Position numbers and translations under genes: made by a program
In this document: one piece after another, positions 45,242 to 55,602 of the stretch
Layout of the letters: every line of letters begins with the position of its first letter
How positions within the stretch are numbered: the first letter of the stretch is position 1
The notes under the pieces: generated by a model
Told to the model about the DNA's origin: nothing
What the model saw: the letters and a program-made list of their open reading frames with translations, nothing else
Databases searched by the model: none
Assembly: GCA_006503535.1 (NCBI GenBank)
Contig: QYRS01000001.1
Span: 5,084,001 to 5,148,000 of the forward strand
Direction: 5' to 3'
From: Arthrinium phaeospermum
Lineage: Eukaryota > Ascomycota > Sordariomycetes > Amphisphaeriales > Apiosporaceae
DNA: 64,000 nt

Positions 45242-46111
45242 CTACAATCTTTCGTCCATACCCAGGTCGGCCTTGGTGATTTCAGTTGAGACAGCTTTCA
45301 GGTCTCCAACCGATCTGCATCCAGCTGTTCTGTCTCGTAGTAGATCGAGGGCCAGTCTGACCCTGTGTTGGTTGGTCTTGAAGTCATGGTCCGGAGGCGC
45401 GCCGTCTATCTCGGGGAACCCGTAGTAGATGCGATATCGCTTTCCGCTACCGCGGTATTTAAATACACCTGTCGCGCCCCAGGGCAGCCTACCGTCGATA
45501 CGGAAGTCCTCCAACCACTGCAGGCGGGATAATGCCAGGTATGGGAAAGTCTTCGTGACGGTTCTACCAGCAGCGGTTGAACTGTCACGAATCTTCTTCT
45601 GGGAGGGGCTTGTATTGAGCAACTGTCTCCACTTCCAGAAGATCTTGGCTAGTATACAGTCGAGCACAGAGAGCCGAGGCGGGTCATCAGTATCCGCATC
45701 AGGCTGCCGGGTGGTTTTCTCCAGGATCGATCGAACGCTGTGGACCGAGGTGGCAACATTCGGCGTATCCTGATAGGTCTGTGTCTCAACCATCAAGAGT
45801 AGGTGAAGGCCCATCTTCAATACTTCCGGGAGAAATGATAGCCTCTGTATCGCATCGTTGACTTTGTCGCGGCAGAAGGGGGTCTCGTCCATGCTGGCGT
45901 AGAGCAGAGGAAAGCAGGAGGTCATGGGACCAAGCTGGACCGACAGCTTCTCCTGCATCTTCTGTCTTTCGGTGTCGCCGCCCCAATACCTGGTTGGGGT
46001 GGTCGATGCAGGAGTCTTGGCGGGGAGGATTAGTTTGCGAACGCCGTATGCCTTCCAGCCTCCCCTTGGGATCCATCTTGTTTTCCGTGTACATCGAATT
46101 TCACTGGCCAT
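45242..46111 (-). CDS. Hypothetical protein
   Basis: A single exon of 289 residues with ATG at 46111-46109. Codon use is less GC3-biased than in the housekeeping genes. The sequence is basic, with a C-terminal half that looks folded: WLEDFRIDGRLPWGATGVFK, then YRIYYGFPEIDG and RVRLALDLLRD. A central helical part has LPEVLKMGLHLLLMVETQTY. No signal peptide, membrane helix or known motif. Different composition and an isolated position could mean a lineage-specific or horizontally or repeat-derived gene; that is speculative. I do not recognise the family. Confidence 0.5.
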   Translation of the reverse strand: MASEIRCTRKTRWIPRGGWKAYGVRKLILPAKTPASTTPTRYWGGDTERQKMQEKLSVQLGPMTSCFPLLYASMDETPFCRDKVNDAIQRLSFLPEVLKMGLHLLLMVETQTYQDTPNVATSVHSVRSILEKTTRQPDADTDDPPRLSVLDCILAKIFWKWRQLLNTSPSQKKIRDSSTAAGRTVTKTFPYLALSRLQWLEDFRIDGRLPWGATGVFKYRGSGKRYRIYYGFPEIDGAPPDHDFKTNQHRVRLALDLLRDRTAGCRSVGDLKAVSTEITKADLGMDERL

Positions 46112-46567
46112 GCTTGACGATAGGCTATGGCCCGCACGATATTGGTCAATATCAATACCAGTATCGGATATGGGGTTTCAGGATACTTAAGAGAACGAGA
46201 TTTCCAAAAGACAGTGCCTAGTTAACATGGCGAATTGCAGGTCCTGAGAGCAAGTCTAAGGCATGAAACCACGCTGTCGGAAGGATACGGATGACTCTGG
46301 GGCCATCATACTGAGAATCTCAGAAGGTTCGGCAAAGATTCAGGAAACTGCAAGAAAGAACACCAAAGAAGCGTCTGTCACTGTGCAATAGCGAAATGCT
46401 TCTCGTAGGCGGATCCAAAGACTCACCTACGCAGAAGAACATACCATCCTCTTACAGTGCAATACTCAACGACCTCCCAACCCTCGCGGGATCCCACTGG
46501 CTTCTTCTCGTCCCTAGCGACTCCGGGTACATAACCCCTCGACCCCAGAAGCGATCCCGGGAGTCCT

Positions 46568-47127
46568 CTAGATACAGATCGCCCTCCGGTTCACGCACGC
46601 GCACCCGCCCCGCCCCACAAGCCGCAGCGCCGAGCCCCCAATCGGCTCTTCCTCGAAGAGGTCGGCATACAGCTCGTAGAACGTGCTGAGCTCCTTGGTG
46701 GAGGTATCATAGGGAACCCGTTTTGCCTCGAGCTCGACCCAAATGATAAGCTGTACGTGGAAGCGCAACATCAGACATGATCTCGAAGTAGGCGTAGAGC
46801 CACAAGTCCACCACAACGCGATTCGAGTGGCCGTGGAAGGTCTTTACGCCTCCATTCCCCAGACACGTTGGCGGCTTTAGCCACGGAGGAATTGATGTTA
46901 ATCAGGACTCGGGGATGGTGCGGAACGTGGCCACAATGACTACGGTGAAAGTCGAAGCGCCGCACTTCATGGTGGATGGGCCCATTGAGGTCTTGTAAGT
47001 GATTAGCTTGTAGTGATGGGTGTCTTACTGAGACCATCCATTGGATGTAGTAGTCAGGGGCCCATGACCACCCCCCTAAATCAAAGCTCCCGCAACCCCT
47101 ATCACCTGTCAAGGTTGGCAATTGCAA
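46568..47127 (-). pseudogene. Possible gene relic
   Basis: Minus-strand frames here carry protein-like stretches without a clear start: LGGWSWAPDYYIQWMVS, then (next frame) VDLWLYAYFEIMSDVALP, then VPYDTSTKELSTFYELYADL and FEEEPIGG. A short intron-like segment (GTAAGACACC..GCTAATC..TTACAAG, 47029-46993) lies between the first two. Frames do not join without at least one shift. It could be a decayed gene or one with unseen exons; the family is not recognised. It lies downstream of, and could once have belonged with, a larger gene on this strand. Confidence 0.22.
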
Positions 47128-47762
47128 TCCAGCCGAGGAATAATATCATGCCATGCAACTTGTCGGACATTCGCATCGTGTCCGGTGCGATGTATCTTGA
47201 TGGCGCCCCTAAATTTCTGCGTATTAGGTAATGGAAACGGGCAGAACTCTTGGCGACCACTGCTGCCGTGGACTTGCGAAGGGTCTGTATTTCGGAGCTA
47301 CAAGATCGACGCGAGGGTTCTACGGAGCGAGTGGCCAAGATTGGGAAAACATCGACACAAACACCCAAGAAGAGAAAAGAACTCTCTACAGCAATGACCG
47401 TCGGGTGCTGGCATGTCCTTGGTAGGCGAGAAACGCGTGGATGCCCTTTTTGCCGGTATCTTGCTTCACGAGTCACGATCTGAAGGGTGCACTTTGCTGT
47501 AGGGGGAAGGTCCCAGCGTGAAACCTGTTACAGGCGCTGGTTTTAGTGGGGGTGTCCCTAGTAGGCCCTGGAAGCTTGGCGGCGAACTGCGACAGGAATC
47601 CCCGTCCGCGGGTAACGATCTCCAGCCAGGAGCAAGTTCCAGTTAACCCCCGAATTGACTACTAAAGGCTGGAACCCGCTCCGGCGCTACCTGCTACCAC
47701 TTTACTCGTTTCATAAGCTTAACCCTTTTCTACCGTCATAAGAAAACCATGCTGCTATTAAA
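47128..47762. other. Intergenic, promoter side of the acetyltransferase gene
   Basis: No gene seen. Confidence 0.45.
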
Positions 47763-48506
47763 ATGTTGAGAATCTCCTCTCGGTCTCCTCGGTCTAGTCT
47801 ATTATCTACCATTCAAAAGCCTAAAACCTTTGCACCTTTCTGTTCAACCTCCAACATGGCCGCCCTGAAGTTTCGCGAGGGCACCGAAGCAGATGCCGAT
47901 GCCGTCAGCAACGTCTTCTCCGACTCGTTCTCGGAGGACGGCATCAACCAAAGGGTTTTCCCGTCCACCTCGGCCGGCGCCCGGGCCAGCATCAAGGAAT
48001 GGCTCGGCGGCGGCCTGAAGGACCCTCACTCCCGCTACGTCCTGGCGGTCGACGACAGCCAGTCCGGCGACGCCGCCGTCGTCGCCATGGCCAAGTGGGT
48101 CGTCCCCTCGACGGAGCCCCCGAGTGCCGAGGGCGAGGAATGGGCCGCCAAGATGGCCTGGCCCGAGGACGTCGACGGCGCCCTCGGCAGGGAGTTCTTC
48201 ACCATGCTCGAGAGGAAGCACAAGGAGCACATGGGCGGCCGGCCGCACTGGTACCTCGAGCTGCTCGCCGTGCGCAAGAGCCACCACGGTAAAGGGCTGG
48301 GCAAGCACCTCCTGAGCTGGGGCCTCGAGCGCGCCGACAAGGACGGCGTCGAGGCCTACCTCCAGGCGAGCCCGGCGGGTGTGCCGCTGTACCGGAAGTA
48401 CGGGTTCGAGGACATCGAGACCGTGACCGTCAGCCGCGCAGACGATTATCCCGAGGTTTTCATGAAACGACAGCCGCGGGCGAACCAGGGCGTGGCATCA
48501 TCATGA
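47763..48506 (+). CDS. GNAT-family N-acetyltransferase
   Basis: A single exon. From the ATG at 47763 it has 247 residues; from 47856 it has 216. The GNAT core has the motif A acetyl-CoA-binding loop RKSHHGKGLGKHLLSWGL (pattern Arg/Gln-x-x-Gly-x-Gly/Ala) at about 176-193 of the long form. It is preceded by LELLAVRK (beta4) and followed by EAYLQASPAGVPLYRKYGFE (motif B, Tyr-x-x-x-Gly-Phe). Fungal members resemble stress- or antibiotic-type small-molecule acetyltransferases; the substrate is unknown. The extra 31 residues of the long form hold five Arg/Lys and no acidic residue (MLRISSRSPRSSLLST), like a mitochondrial presequence. Both ATGs have A at -3, so two isoforms are possible. Confidence 0.85.
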   Translation: MLRISSRSPRSSLLSTIQKPKTFAPFCSTSNMAALKFREGTEADADAVSNVFSDSFSEDGINQRVFPSTSAGARASIKEWLGGGLKDPHSRYVLAVDDSQSGDAAVVAMAKWVVPSTEPPSAEGEEWAAKMAWPEDVDGALGREFFTMLERKHKEHMGGRPHWYLELLAVRKSHHGKGLGKHLLSWGLERADKDGVEAYLQASPAGVPLYRKYGFEDIETVTVSRADDYPEVFMKRQPRANQGVASS

Positions 48507-49297
48507 AAATGGGTCTGGCTGACATCGGATCGTCGACGCCATCGACATGGCGTCAATACGACTGAATCCAACATAGAACGTCTGTCGCATGCCGCAGACT
48601 ACTGGTTCTTTCTCTCCGCCAGAAGAAGGTTGTCAATTACTTGCCAACTGCTAATCCGGTTATCTTGGCTCGAATCAGAGCGGATCAGGAGAGTATTACG
48701 GGAGATTGGCGACCAGGCATGCGCAGTGGGCCAGACATGCCACCTAAGAAGCAATGCGCCGCTTGCTTGCATTCCCCCATACAGCCTATTTCGGGGTGAC
48801 TCGTTGTAGGCAAACTACAACAACATCCAGTGCCACTTCAGCGGATTCGGTACCGATCCACTCGAGCAGCATCACTCTAGCGTGTGCTCTCCTTTGGCTT
48901 TGTGTCAACCAAGACGCACCAAACATTTATGAGTGCATCCTCTGACGGGTACTGAATAAAAGCCATGGGGCCGAAAGGATCATACAACGAGTATCTCCAC
49001 CTGGAAACCAACACCAGAGTGTATTCAATACGATGTTCATTTATCCAGATCTATAAATAGAGCATTGAGATTCGTATACTGCTGTTACTCCCAGGCCCCT
49101 GATAATATAATACATGCATCTTCAACTCGTAGACTACAAACCTGACAAAGTTAGACTTTCAAAGACTTTCAAAACTGCAAAGCAACCCCTTTCAACAACT
49201 TACACACACACACGCACCGAGAAACAGCAAAACAACAAACTGCCCAGGCTTGAAACTTTCAAATACATAGCAAAAAGCCTGCCCAATCCAAGTCACC
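48507..49297. other. Intergenic, no gene seen
   Basis: 3' flank of the acetyltransferase gene and promoter of the secreted gene at 49298. A (CA) run lies at about 49203-49213 in the latter's leader. Confidence 0.5.
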
Positions 49298-50278
49298 ATG
49301 TCGACCATTATCTCTATGTTGCTATTCCTTCTCGCTTCGGCGCGAAGCACATCAGCCGCCGCCCTGCGGTGGCCCACGAGGGCCGCTCCTCCTGAGCAGA
49401 AACCCTTGATCGAGACCGTCTACATCACGAAAACAATATGTGAAGCGGGCGCCTCGTACTCTTACTTGCCCACCAGCAGCAGCAGCAGCACCGCGGCCCC
49501 AGTATCGGCGCAAGACGCGGACCCCGCGACCACGACACAGCCCCCGGCCCTCCTCACCATTTCCCTGGTCAACTCCCACACCGCCGCCATCTCGACCACC
49601 CACAACAGCAACTCGGGCGTGCCGCCGCCCGCCAGCGGCGCCACCCAGGCGGGCACGCTCGCGGCGGGCGCGACGGCGGCCATGGCGGTGCCCACCGACT
49701 GGGCCGGCATCATCTCGGTCAACGACGCGCGGTACCCCGCGTCGGACAGGAACAGCCTCATCGAGGCCAACTACCAGAACCGGTCGATCGAGCAGTACGC
49801 CATTGCGGATCTCGACGTGAGCTATGTGTAAGTCAGCGCTGCTAGCCCCTTTTCTTTTCTCTACGAACGGGGGTCGTTACTGACGAGACACGTAGCAATG
49901 GCTTCACCTTGCCGATAACCTGTTCGTGTAACGGCCTTGGCGTTACGGGGTGCAACAAAAACCTGTTTTCCCTAGGCGATTGCCCGGTAAGTAATAAGGC
50001 AGTTGATTTGCTGTCGCCCACTGCCAATATTGCTTGCGTGCGAATTTCCCCCTAACCGTTCTTACCAGGTCCCTACCAAGGACGGGTCGTGTCCCAACCC
50101 CCTGCGAGGCGACAAGGACGCCTCCGGGCCGGACCCCTTCTTCGGCCCCTGCCAGAACGCGGCGTACACCTTTCCCAGCGACAACCGGGCCAACTCGCAA
50201 AACGAGTGCCAAAATGGCCAGATTGTGTGCTGCGTTGGCACAAGCTGCCCGCCCAGCTACAAGCAGTCGAAAGACTGA
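49298..50278 (+). CDS. Secreted Ser/Thr-rich protein with Cys-rich C-terminus
   Basis: 276 residues in three exons: 49298-49827, 49896-49986 and 50069-50278. Introns have GTAAGT donors. The signal peptide is MSTIISMLLFLLASARSTSA. The middle (about 50-130) is Ser/Thr/Pro/Ala-rich and probably O-glycosylated. A segment with PTDWAGIISVNDARYPASDR follows. Exons 2-3 encode the Cys-rich end: TCSCNGLGVTGCNKN, then SCPNPLRGD, then GPCQNAAY, and NECQNGQIVCCVGTSCPPS, ten Cys in about 100 residues. I do not recognise the fold. A cell-wall or extracellular function is inferred from the signal peptide and disulfide-type Cys pattern. Exon phases agree across both introns. Confidence 0.7.
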
Positions 50279-51134
50279 GGGATACTAAGGAGTGGGATCT
50301 TGGCGAGGATTGGTTCACCGTATACTTTGAACTCGGGGCATAGGCGAGATAGGCGTATCTCTTGTAATAGTAAGATCATTGCTTGGTGGTGCGGGAGCCG
50401 TCGGCCGGGACCATTGATGTATATTTTGGCATTTCGCGCCCTGACATCCTACGCCGTTGGCGGCAAAAGTGCTGTTGTTAGTATAGCCAGACATAGTGCA
50501 CGCTATAGCATATCTACGGTTAGCTGTGTCTTTTGCTTTATTAGAGCTGACCCAGCCCCTGAGCCCCTGAGCCCCTGAAAGCTTAAATTGGGCGTGAGCC
50601 AGCACATAACAGATTGCCTATTTGTTCCCACACCACGGTGTAGAGCAACTACTCAATAAAGAGGTGGCCAATCATGGTTACCAATTTGTTTCCCTGAGTA
50701 GCACCTATCGACTCTCGGTGCGAGCGTTTACTCTTTCTGAGATGAACAAGATGTCTCCAGAGGGAATGATAGGAGTTTCTCGAATAAACGGTTACTCCTT
50801 CCCGTATAAATCACTGGGATAACGTGGAATAATAACTGGGTTAGGAATGAATAAACACCGAAGGTCGGTCGCTTATAGGACGCCTCGGACGAGTTTCTGC
50901 GTGCAGCGATCTCCGTCAGTTTCGTAGCACCTGGCGGCGTCAGGTATCATTGGATCCCTTTTGAGCTTCTTTGCCCGACACCCACATGTGGACTACTACG
51001 TACTCAAATGGAACTTACAAAGTTGGAACGGAAGCTGGACGGTTGCAGTTCAGCCTTTGCTCCTTCGCCATTGGCGTCTGGGTCTTGAACAATTTCGGAT
51101 CCGTCGTCGTGGACAAGAAACACGCTGTTATAAT
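50279..51134. other. Intergenic, no gene seen
   Basis: Contains a short tandem repeat (agcccctg, about four copies, 50553-50578). It ends at the TIR element. Confidence 0.5.
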
Positions 51135-51136
51135 TA

Positions 51137-51196
51137 AGATCGACGACCATGCTACGCACCACCCCTGCTACGCACCAGCTATCACCACCAAAAACA
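51137..51196 (+). repeat. Left terminal inverted repeat
   Basis: Begins AGATCGACGACC. It contains two direct copies of TGCTACGCACCA separated by four C (with overlap-like spacing). It pairs with the repeat at 51783-51842. Confidence 0.85.
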
Positions 51197-51782
51197 GCAT
51201 TTTCAGCCTACCCGTAGAAAATCGAATTTAAATCGTACAAATAAAAAGAAAGTACTTTTAAAAATAGAATTTAAATTTATCGAACGAAAATGATTTTTAA
51301 AAAATAATAAAAATTTTAAAGTAAAGTTAATACTTAATAAAAACCAAAATTTTAAATATCTTTTCTATTTCTTTTTTTTAACGCGGATTTAAATTTTAAA
51401 ATAAAAACTTTATAAAAAAATTATTTATTAAGTTATTTTAAAAAATAGACTTTTCTCCACTTATTTTCTTAGGGAAAAACTTTAAGCTTTAAAATAAAAT
51501 GATCCCGTTAATTTAAAGTTTCGAAATTTAAAATTTTATTTAATTTAAATTTTTCGAGTTTTTTAACGATTTTTATATTTAAATTATAATACGAATTTAT
51601 TAAAATATAAAAGTATTAATTTTCGCGGGGAAAACTTTAAACTTAATTTTAAAGTGGATCCCGATTTTTAAAAATTTATTTAAACTTATTATAATAGTTT
51701 ATTAAATTTTTAGTATTTTATATATATTTTTATTCTTTTATTATTATATAAAGTTATTAAGATATATGTGGTTAAAATCGGG

Positions 51783-51842
51783 TGTTTTTGGTGGTGATGG
51801 CTGGTGCGTAGCAGGGGTGGTGCGTAGCAGGGTCGCCGATCT
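51783..51842 (-). repeat. Right terminal inverted repeat
   Basis: The reverse complement matches the left repeat at 57 of 60 positions; the differences are at TIR positions 7 (A/G), 13 (A/C) and 44 (T/C). It carries the same duplicated motif. Its outer end lies 34 bases from the stop of the next gene. Confidence 0.85.
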
Positions 51843-51876
51843 TACAGGTAAGGACATGAAGTAAGTTATTCAGTCT

Positions 51877-52646
51877 TTACACCTCCTGTCCCTTGAAACC
51901 CCTGTAGTCCTCCACCTTCTCCGCGTAGTGCGCCTTCTCCTGCTCCTCCATGGCGACGTCGGCCGGGATGCGGTCCGGCGTGGAGTTGACGAGGACAATC
52001 ATGGGACCGAGACAGAGTCCCATCAGCGCGAAGGATACAATGCTAGAAGTGAAGTGTGTCAGCCTACTTGCGCCTCGTATTTGAGAGTTGGGATGGAAAA
52101 CGTACAACCCGATCAGCGGGCTCGTCTGGATCTGCGTGTTCATCCCGTACGAAATGGCCTGCCCGACGGCCTCAAGGCAGCGAAAGGCGGCGCCGTTACG
52201 GACGTTGGCTGGGATGCTTGTGTCAGAATAGAAACCTATATGGATTTCATATGTATGGGTGCGATGAAAAGACTCACCTTGGGCATCCGTAGCAAAGGAC
52301 GAAAGCAGCCAGTACATGTACGACTGTGACAAGGGCCCCGTCGTCTGCACGAAGAAGTACGGCAGGAAGGCCGTCGGGTAGAGCTGCTCGTCCCAGTCGA
52401 TGTGGCCCGGGTCGTGCCGGTTGAAGCGGACCTGCATGATGATGGACCAGACGTAGACGCCGGCGTTGAGGATGACGACGGTCCACAGGCCGATCTGCGC
52501 CCGGCGCCGCTGGCTGACGCCTTTGAGGTCGAGGATGAATCCCAGACCGAAGCAGCCCACACTATCGTGCAAAAAAGGTATTAGCGTGCTTTTTAACGTG
52601 GCTGGAAATACTGGATGCCTTTTGTTGCATACCAATCATTCGTGCT

Positions 52647-52678
<32 letters not shown>

Positions 52679-53931
52679 GCAGTACTTACATGCAGAAAAA
52701 GGGCGAGATGAGCGAAGAAAGCGACCTGGCTCGCGTGGTGAAGTAGATACCAAGATAGGTCGACCACGTGCCGCTGTAGAAGAAAGACCACAGCGCCCAC
52801 AGCGCGGAGAGCAGGATGAGGCGGGACGACATGGTGAACCGGATGAGCTTGAACTCCTCGCGCGTCTTGAGCTTCTCCGAGACGAGAATGCGCGTCCCAT
52901 CGGACCGGACCACCTTTTCCAGTGGCGAAAGAAGGAAGGCGAAGGGCAGACTGGAACACATATGATCAGTAGACAGTACTTGGAGAGTACCTCAAGTAGT
53001 ATCCGAGGTGGCTTGGCCACTTACGCGAGGCATTGGATAATGATGAAGGCGATGTAGGTGTCAGGGGTAATCCCCCCACTAGCGCCTTTCTCGTGATTTT
53101 TGGACAGGCTGTACGGAAGAAACGTGTTGAATTAGTACTTTAGGTTCGCGCTTTTGGCTGACAGAAGACGAAACTCACTTGATGGCCCCTCCAACCAGCT
53201 GCCCGAGGTTCCGCGACACGATCCACAGCGCCAGGTACTTGCCCCGCGCGCCGGTGGGGGCCAGCGACATGATGGCGCCCGACTCGGCGACGTACCAGCA
53301 GCCGGTGCCGATGCCGGTGACGAAGCCGCCGAAGATGAGGTACCACTGGTTCCCGAAGGCGCTGTTGCAGTAGTACGAGGACCCGCGGATCGGGAAGGAC
53401 ATGGCGCCGATCACCAGCGCCCATTTGACCCCGAGCTTGTTGACCAGCGGGCCGCCGATCAGGCAGACTGTCAGTAGCCGCATGGTTAGCCTCTGACAGG
53501 TGTAGACTAGAGTAACCAGGGGAACTTACCCAGTGCCAGCATAGCATAGTTGATTGCGGTGCTGTAGTGACAAACTAAAGTTAGCTTAAATTCGACTGTT
53601 TCCCTACGTAGGCTCCCCGGGATTGATAGGGGACGACCCACGCGATGTTAGACGTCTGAGGCGTCGCCAGGCCACCCCCACCCAGCCCGGCGATGGCGTC
53701 CGACATGGCCGGCCCGCAGAAGGCCTGGACACTGAGCAGCATCATCTGCGTCAAGCTGTGCTTGTAGAAGCGCTTCCACCACGGCACCGTCCGCCGGTAC
53801 TCGTCCATGTCCAGGGCCTCGACCGTGACGTCCGGGCTCACGGGGTCGACCGGGATGGTGCCCTGCCCGCGGAGGGCGTCGTCGTCGCCGCCCGCATGGG
53901 TGTTTGGGGGCGCCGTGTCAAACTTGGACAT
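51877..53931 (-). CDS. UNC93-like MFS transporter
   Basis: 502 residues in eight exons: 53931-53642, 53561-53530, 53467-53179, 53108-53025, 52950-52690, 52561-52278, 52208-52106 and 52042-51877. Summed exons are in frame, with GTAAGT/GTGAGT-type donors and an unusually intron-rich layout. The N-terminus is disordered, then VPWWKRFYKHSLTQMMLLSV begins the first helix (with QAFCGPAMSDAIAGLGGGG). Later helices include AINYAMLALVCLIGGPLVNK, FGGFVTGIGTGCWYVAESGA and VGCFGLGFILD. GPAMSDAIAGLGGGG and the ESGAIMSLAPTGARG loop fit fungal UNC93-like proteins. Transport substrate unknown. Intron 5 contains a run of 31 C on the sense strand. Reading frame intact. Confidence 0.85.
52647..52677. repeat. 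G31 homopolymer (C31 on the sense strand of the transporter)
   Basis: Thirty-one consecutive G, inside intron 5 (52562-52689) of the UNC93-like gene, close to the donor. Its true length is uncertain because sequencing is unreliable in such runs. Confidence 0.9.
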
Positions 53932-55602
53932 TTTGGGGTGGATCACCCTCGGGAGATGGTGATGGATTTGAAGAAAGACCACGCGGAGGGCAAAACCGGA
54001 GGAGGAGAAAGCAGGGGCGATGAGTGAGTGGTGCTTTCGACATCCACGACGAGAGAGGGCAATGGGACATGATTATATACCCGAGGTATGCCTGTCATCT
54101 ACATGTTATGTGCTATGTATAACCCAGCACGACGACAGATGCAGTTCAGATCTGCCCCCAGGAAAGTGGACGCCAAGCTTATCTACGGGACAATCCCTAC
54201 TATCTGGCGCGAGCCCATTCTCGGAGCTGGGGTAAATGGGGCCTTTTGCTCCAGGGTGGAGCTGCGATGTTATCATTTGGGGAGCAATAGTATGGCTTAA
54301 AAAACCTAGGTCCTCTAACTGCAGCTAGCTGACTTTCGGTATCTACCGCACTACGTACCTGTGTATGTAGTTGGGCACATTGCATGGTAGTATCGGAAGG
54401 GAGGGATTGGGGTATGTGGGGAGGTGGAGGCGGTTGCTATCAGACGCATGAGGGAGAAGACTTGGAGATTGTTGTCCGGGAAGAGTCTGGAGTCTAGCGC
54501 CCGATTACAAGATAGGTCGTTTACCGGCCATACGGTAAGTAGAGGCTTGACTCCTTGGAGCAATGATAGCAGTCGTGGGGAATGTGAGCGTTGTTGATTG
54601 TCCAGCGCTCCGGTAAACGCCCGAGGCGGGCGGCAACTGGGGTCAATTCAGAAGGGGTAAGCCCTGAAGCTGGTGTGGACAGAGCCCTGGAATTGGCGGG
54701 GTTGCGGTAGTCGTCTAAGTCGTAGAGAGGCTATACCGCTTCCGGTAACTGTAACAGTCGAGGGCAATATCAGGCGCGGCAATCCTCGGATCTCGTCGCA
54801 CAAACCAAGTTATCGAGTCTGGCCAAAGTAGGTTTACATGCTGATAAACTCAGTTGGCATGACACATATGACAATTACTTATCGAACCAACTGCCAGGCC
54901 TTGTGTCTTCCATCTGCCCGGAATGCAGCAGCTGTAATGTGGTTCAAGAAGCGAAGAGGCGAGGCGAGGTAAAGTCACGTTTCTGAGCTTCCAGCTCAAT
55001 GCAGATTAGCCTCGACACTTTCAACGACACATCTCGAGAGGCGCCACCAAGATTTAAGAGACACTGCGGACTTTAGATGACATGCCTCCTGAAATCAAAC
55101 GGCCCAAGGCATACTCGACCGCTCTATCTGATGATCCTGGTCCCCATGAGATCAAGATACGTTGTTATCGGATTGCATCCGTCAATGCCACTGGCAAGTG
55201 GAGTTGGTAGCTCTCGTGCAGAAGCTCGTGTGCCCAGGGTTCCCCGCCAAGATCCACCATCTACAATCCACCGGTCCACGGCAGCACTGCAGAATGACCC
55301 TTTGAGATAAAACCAATTAGTCAACGCGCATCGTTTACTCCATGGACCGTCTGGGCTCGCTTGCCAGTCCCTTTCATTCCCAAATTGAGCCATGACCTGA
55401 CCATCCAGCCGCCCGAATGCCATGGTCTCTTGCCGTCTCGCTTCTCTGTTTGGCTCTCGTCCTTAAATACGCCTTTTCAAAGTTTCCCAACAGTACTCGC
55501 CTCAGCGGCAACACCAAGCCAACTCAGACGGCTGACTACTGTCACCCACTCTCTCTGGAGGAACAGAAGTGCACCCACACCCACCAAATCAACACCGACA
55601 CC
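53932..55602. other. Intergenic between divergent genes, no gene seen
   Basis: Holds the promoters of the UNC93-like gene (-) and the fructosyl-amine-oxidase-like gene (+). No supported frame. A second in-frame ATG at 55417 exists upstream of the oxidase, but it opens an unrelated hydrophobic leader, probably non-coding. Confidence 0.5.
54072..54079 (-). promoter_or_regulatory. TATA box of the UNC93-like gene
   Basis: TATATAAT on the minus strand, about 145 bases upstream of the ATG at 53931. Confidence 0.4.

Larger units (their letters stand above)
51137..51842. mobile_element. 706-bp TIR element with AT-rich core (MITE-like or decayed DNA transposon)
   Basis: Two 60-bp inverted repeats (51137-51196 and 51783-51842) differ at three positions. 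Each end is flanked by TA (51135-51136, 51843-51844), consistent with the TA duplication of Tc1/mariner-type insertion, though TA could also be part of the TIR. The core between about 51237 and 51780 is extremely A+T-rich (for example 6 G/C of 60 in 51301-51360) and has no long open frame. This is as expected for a non-autonomous or RIP-mutated element. The contrast with the GC-rich neighbourhood is sharp. Family not identified. Confidence 0.75.

Noticed and set aside
55417..55602. Earlier start giving the fructosyl-amine-oxidase-like protein a hydrophobic leader
   Set aside because: Family members start at the FAD motif; the ATG at 55603 has a much better context.
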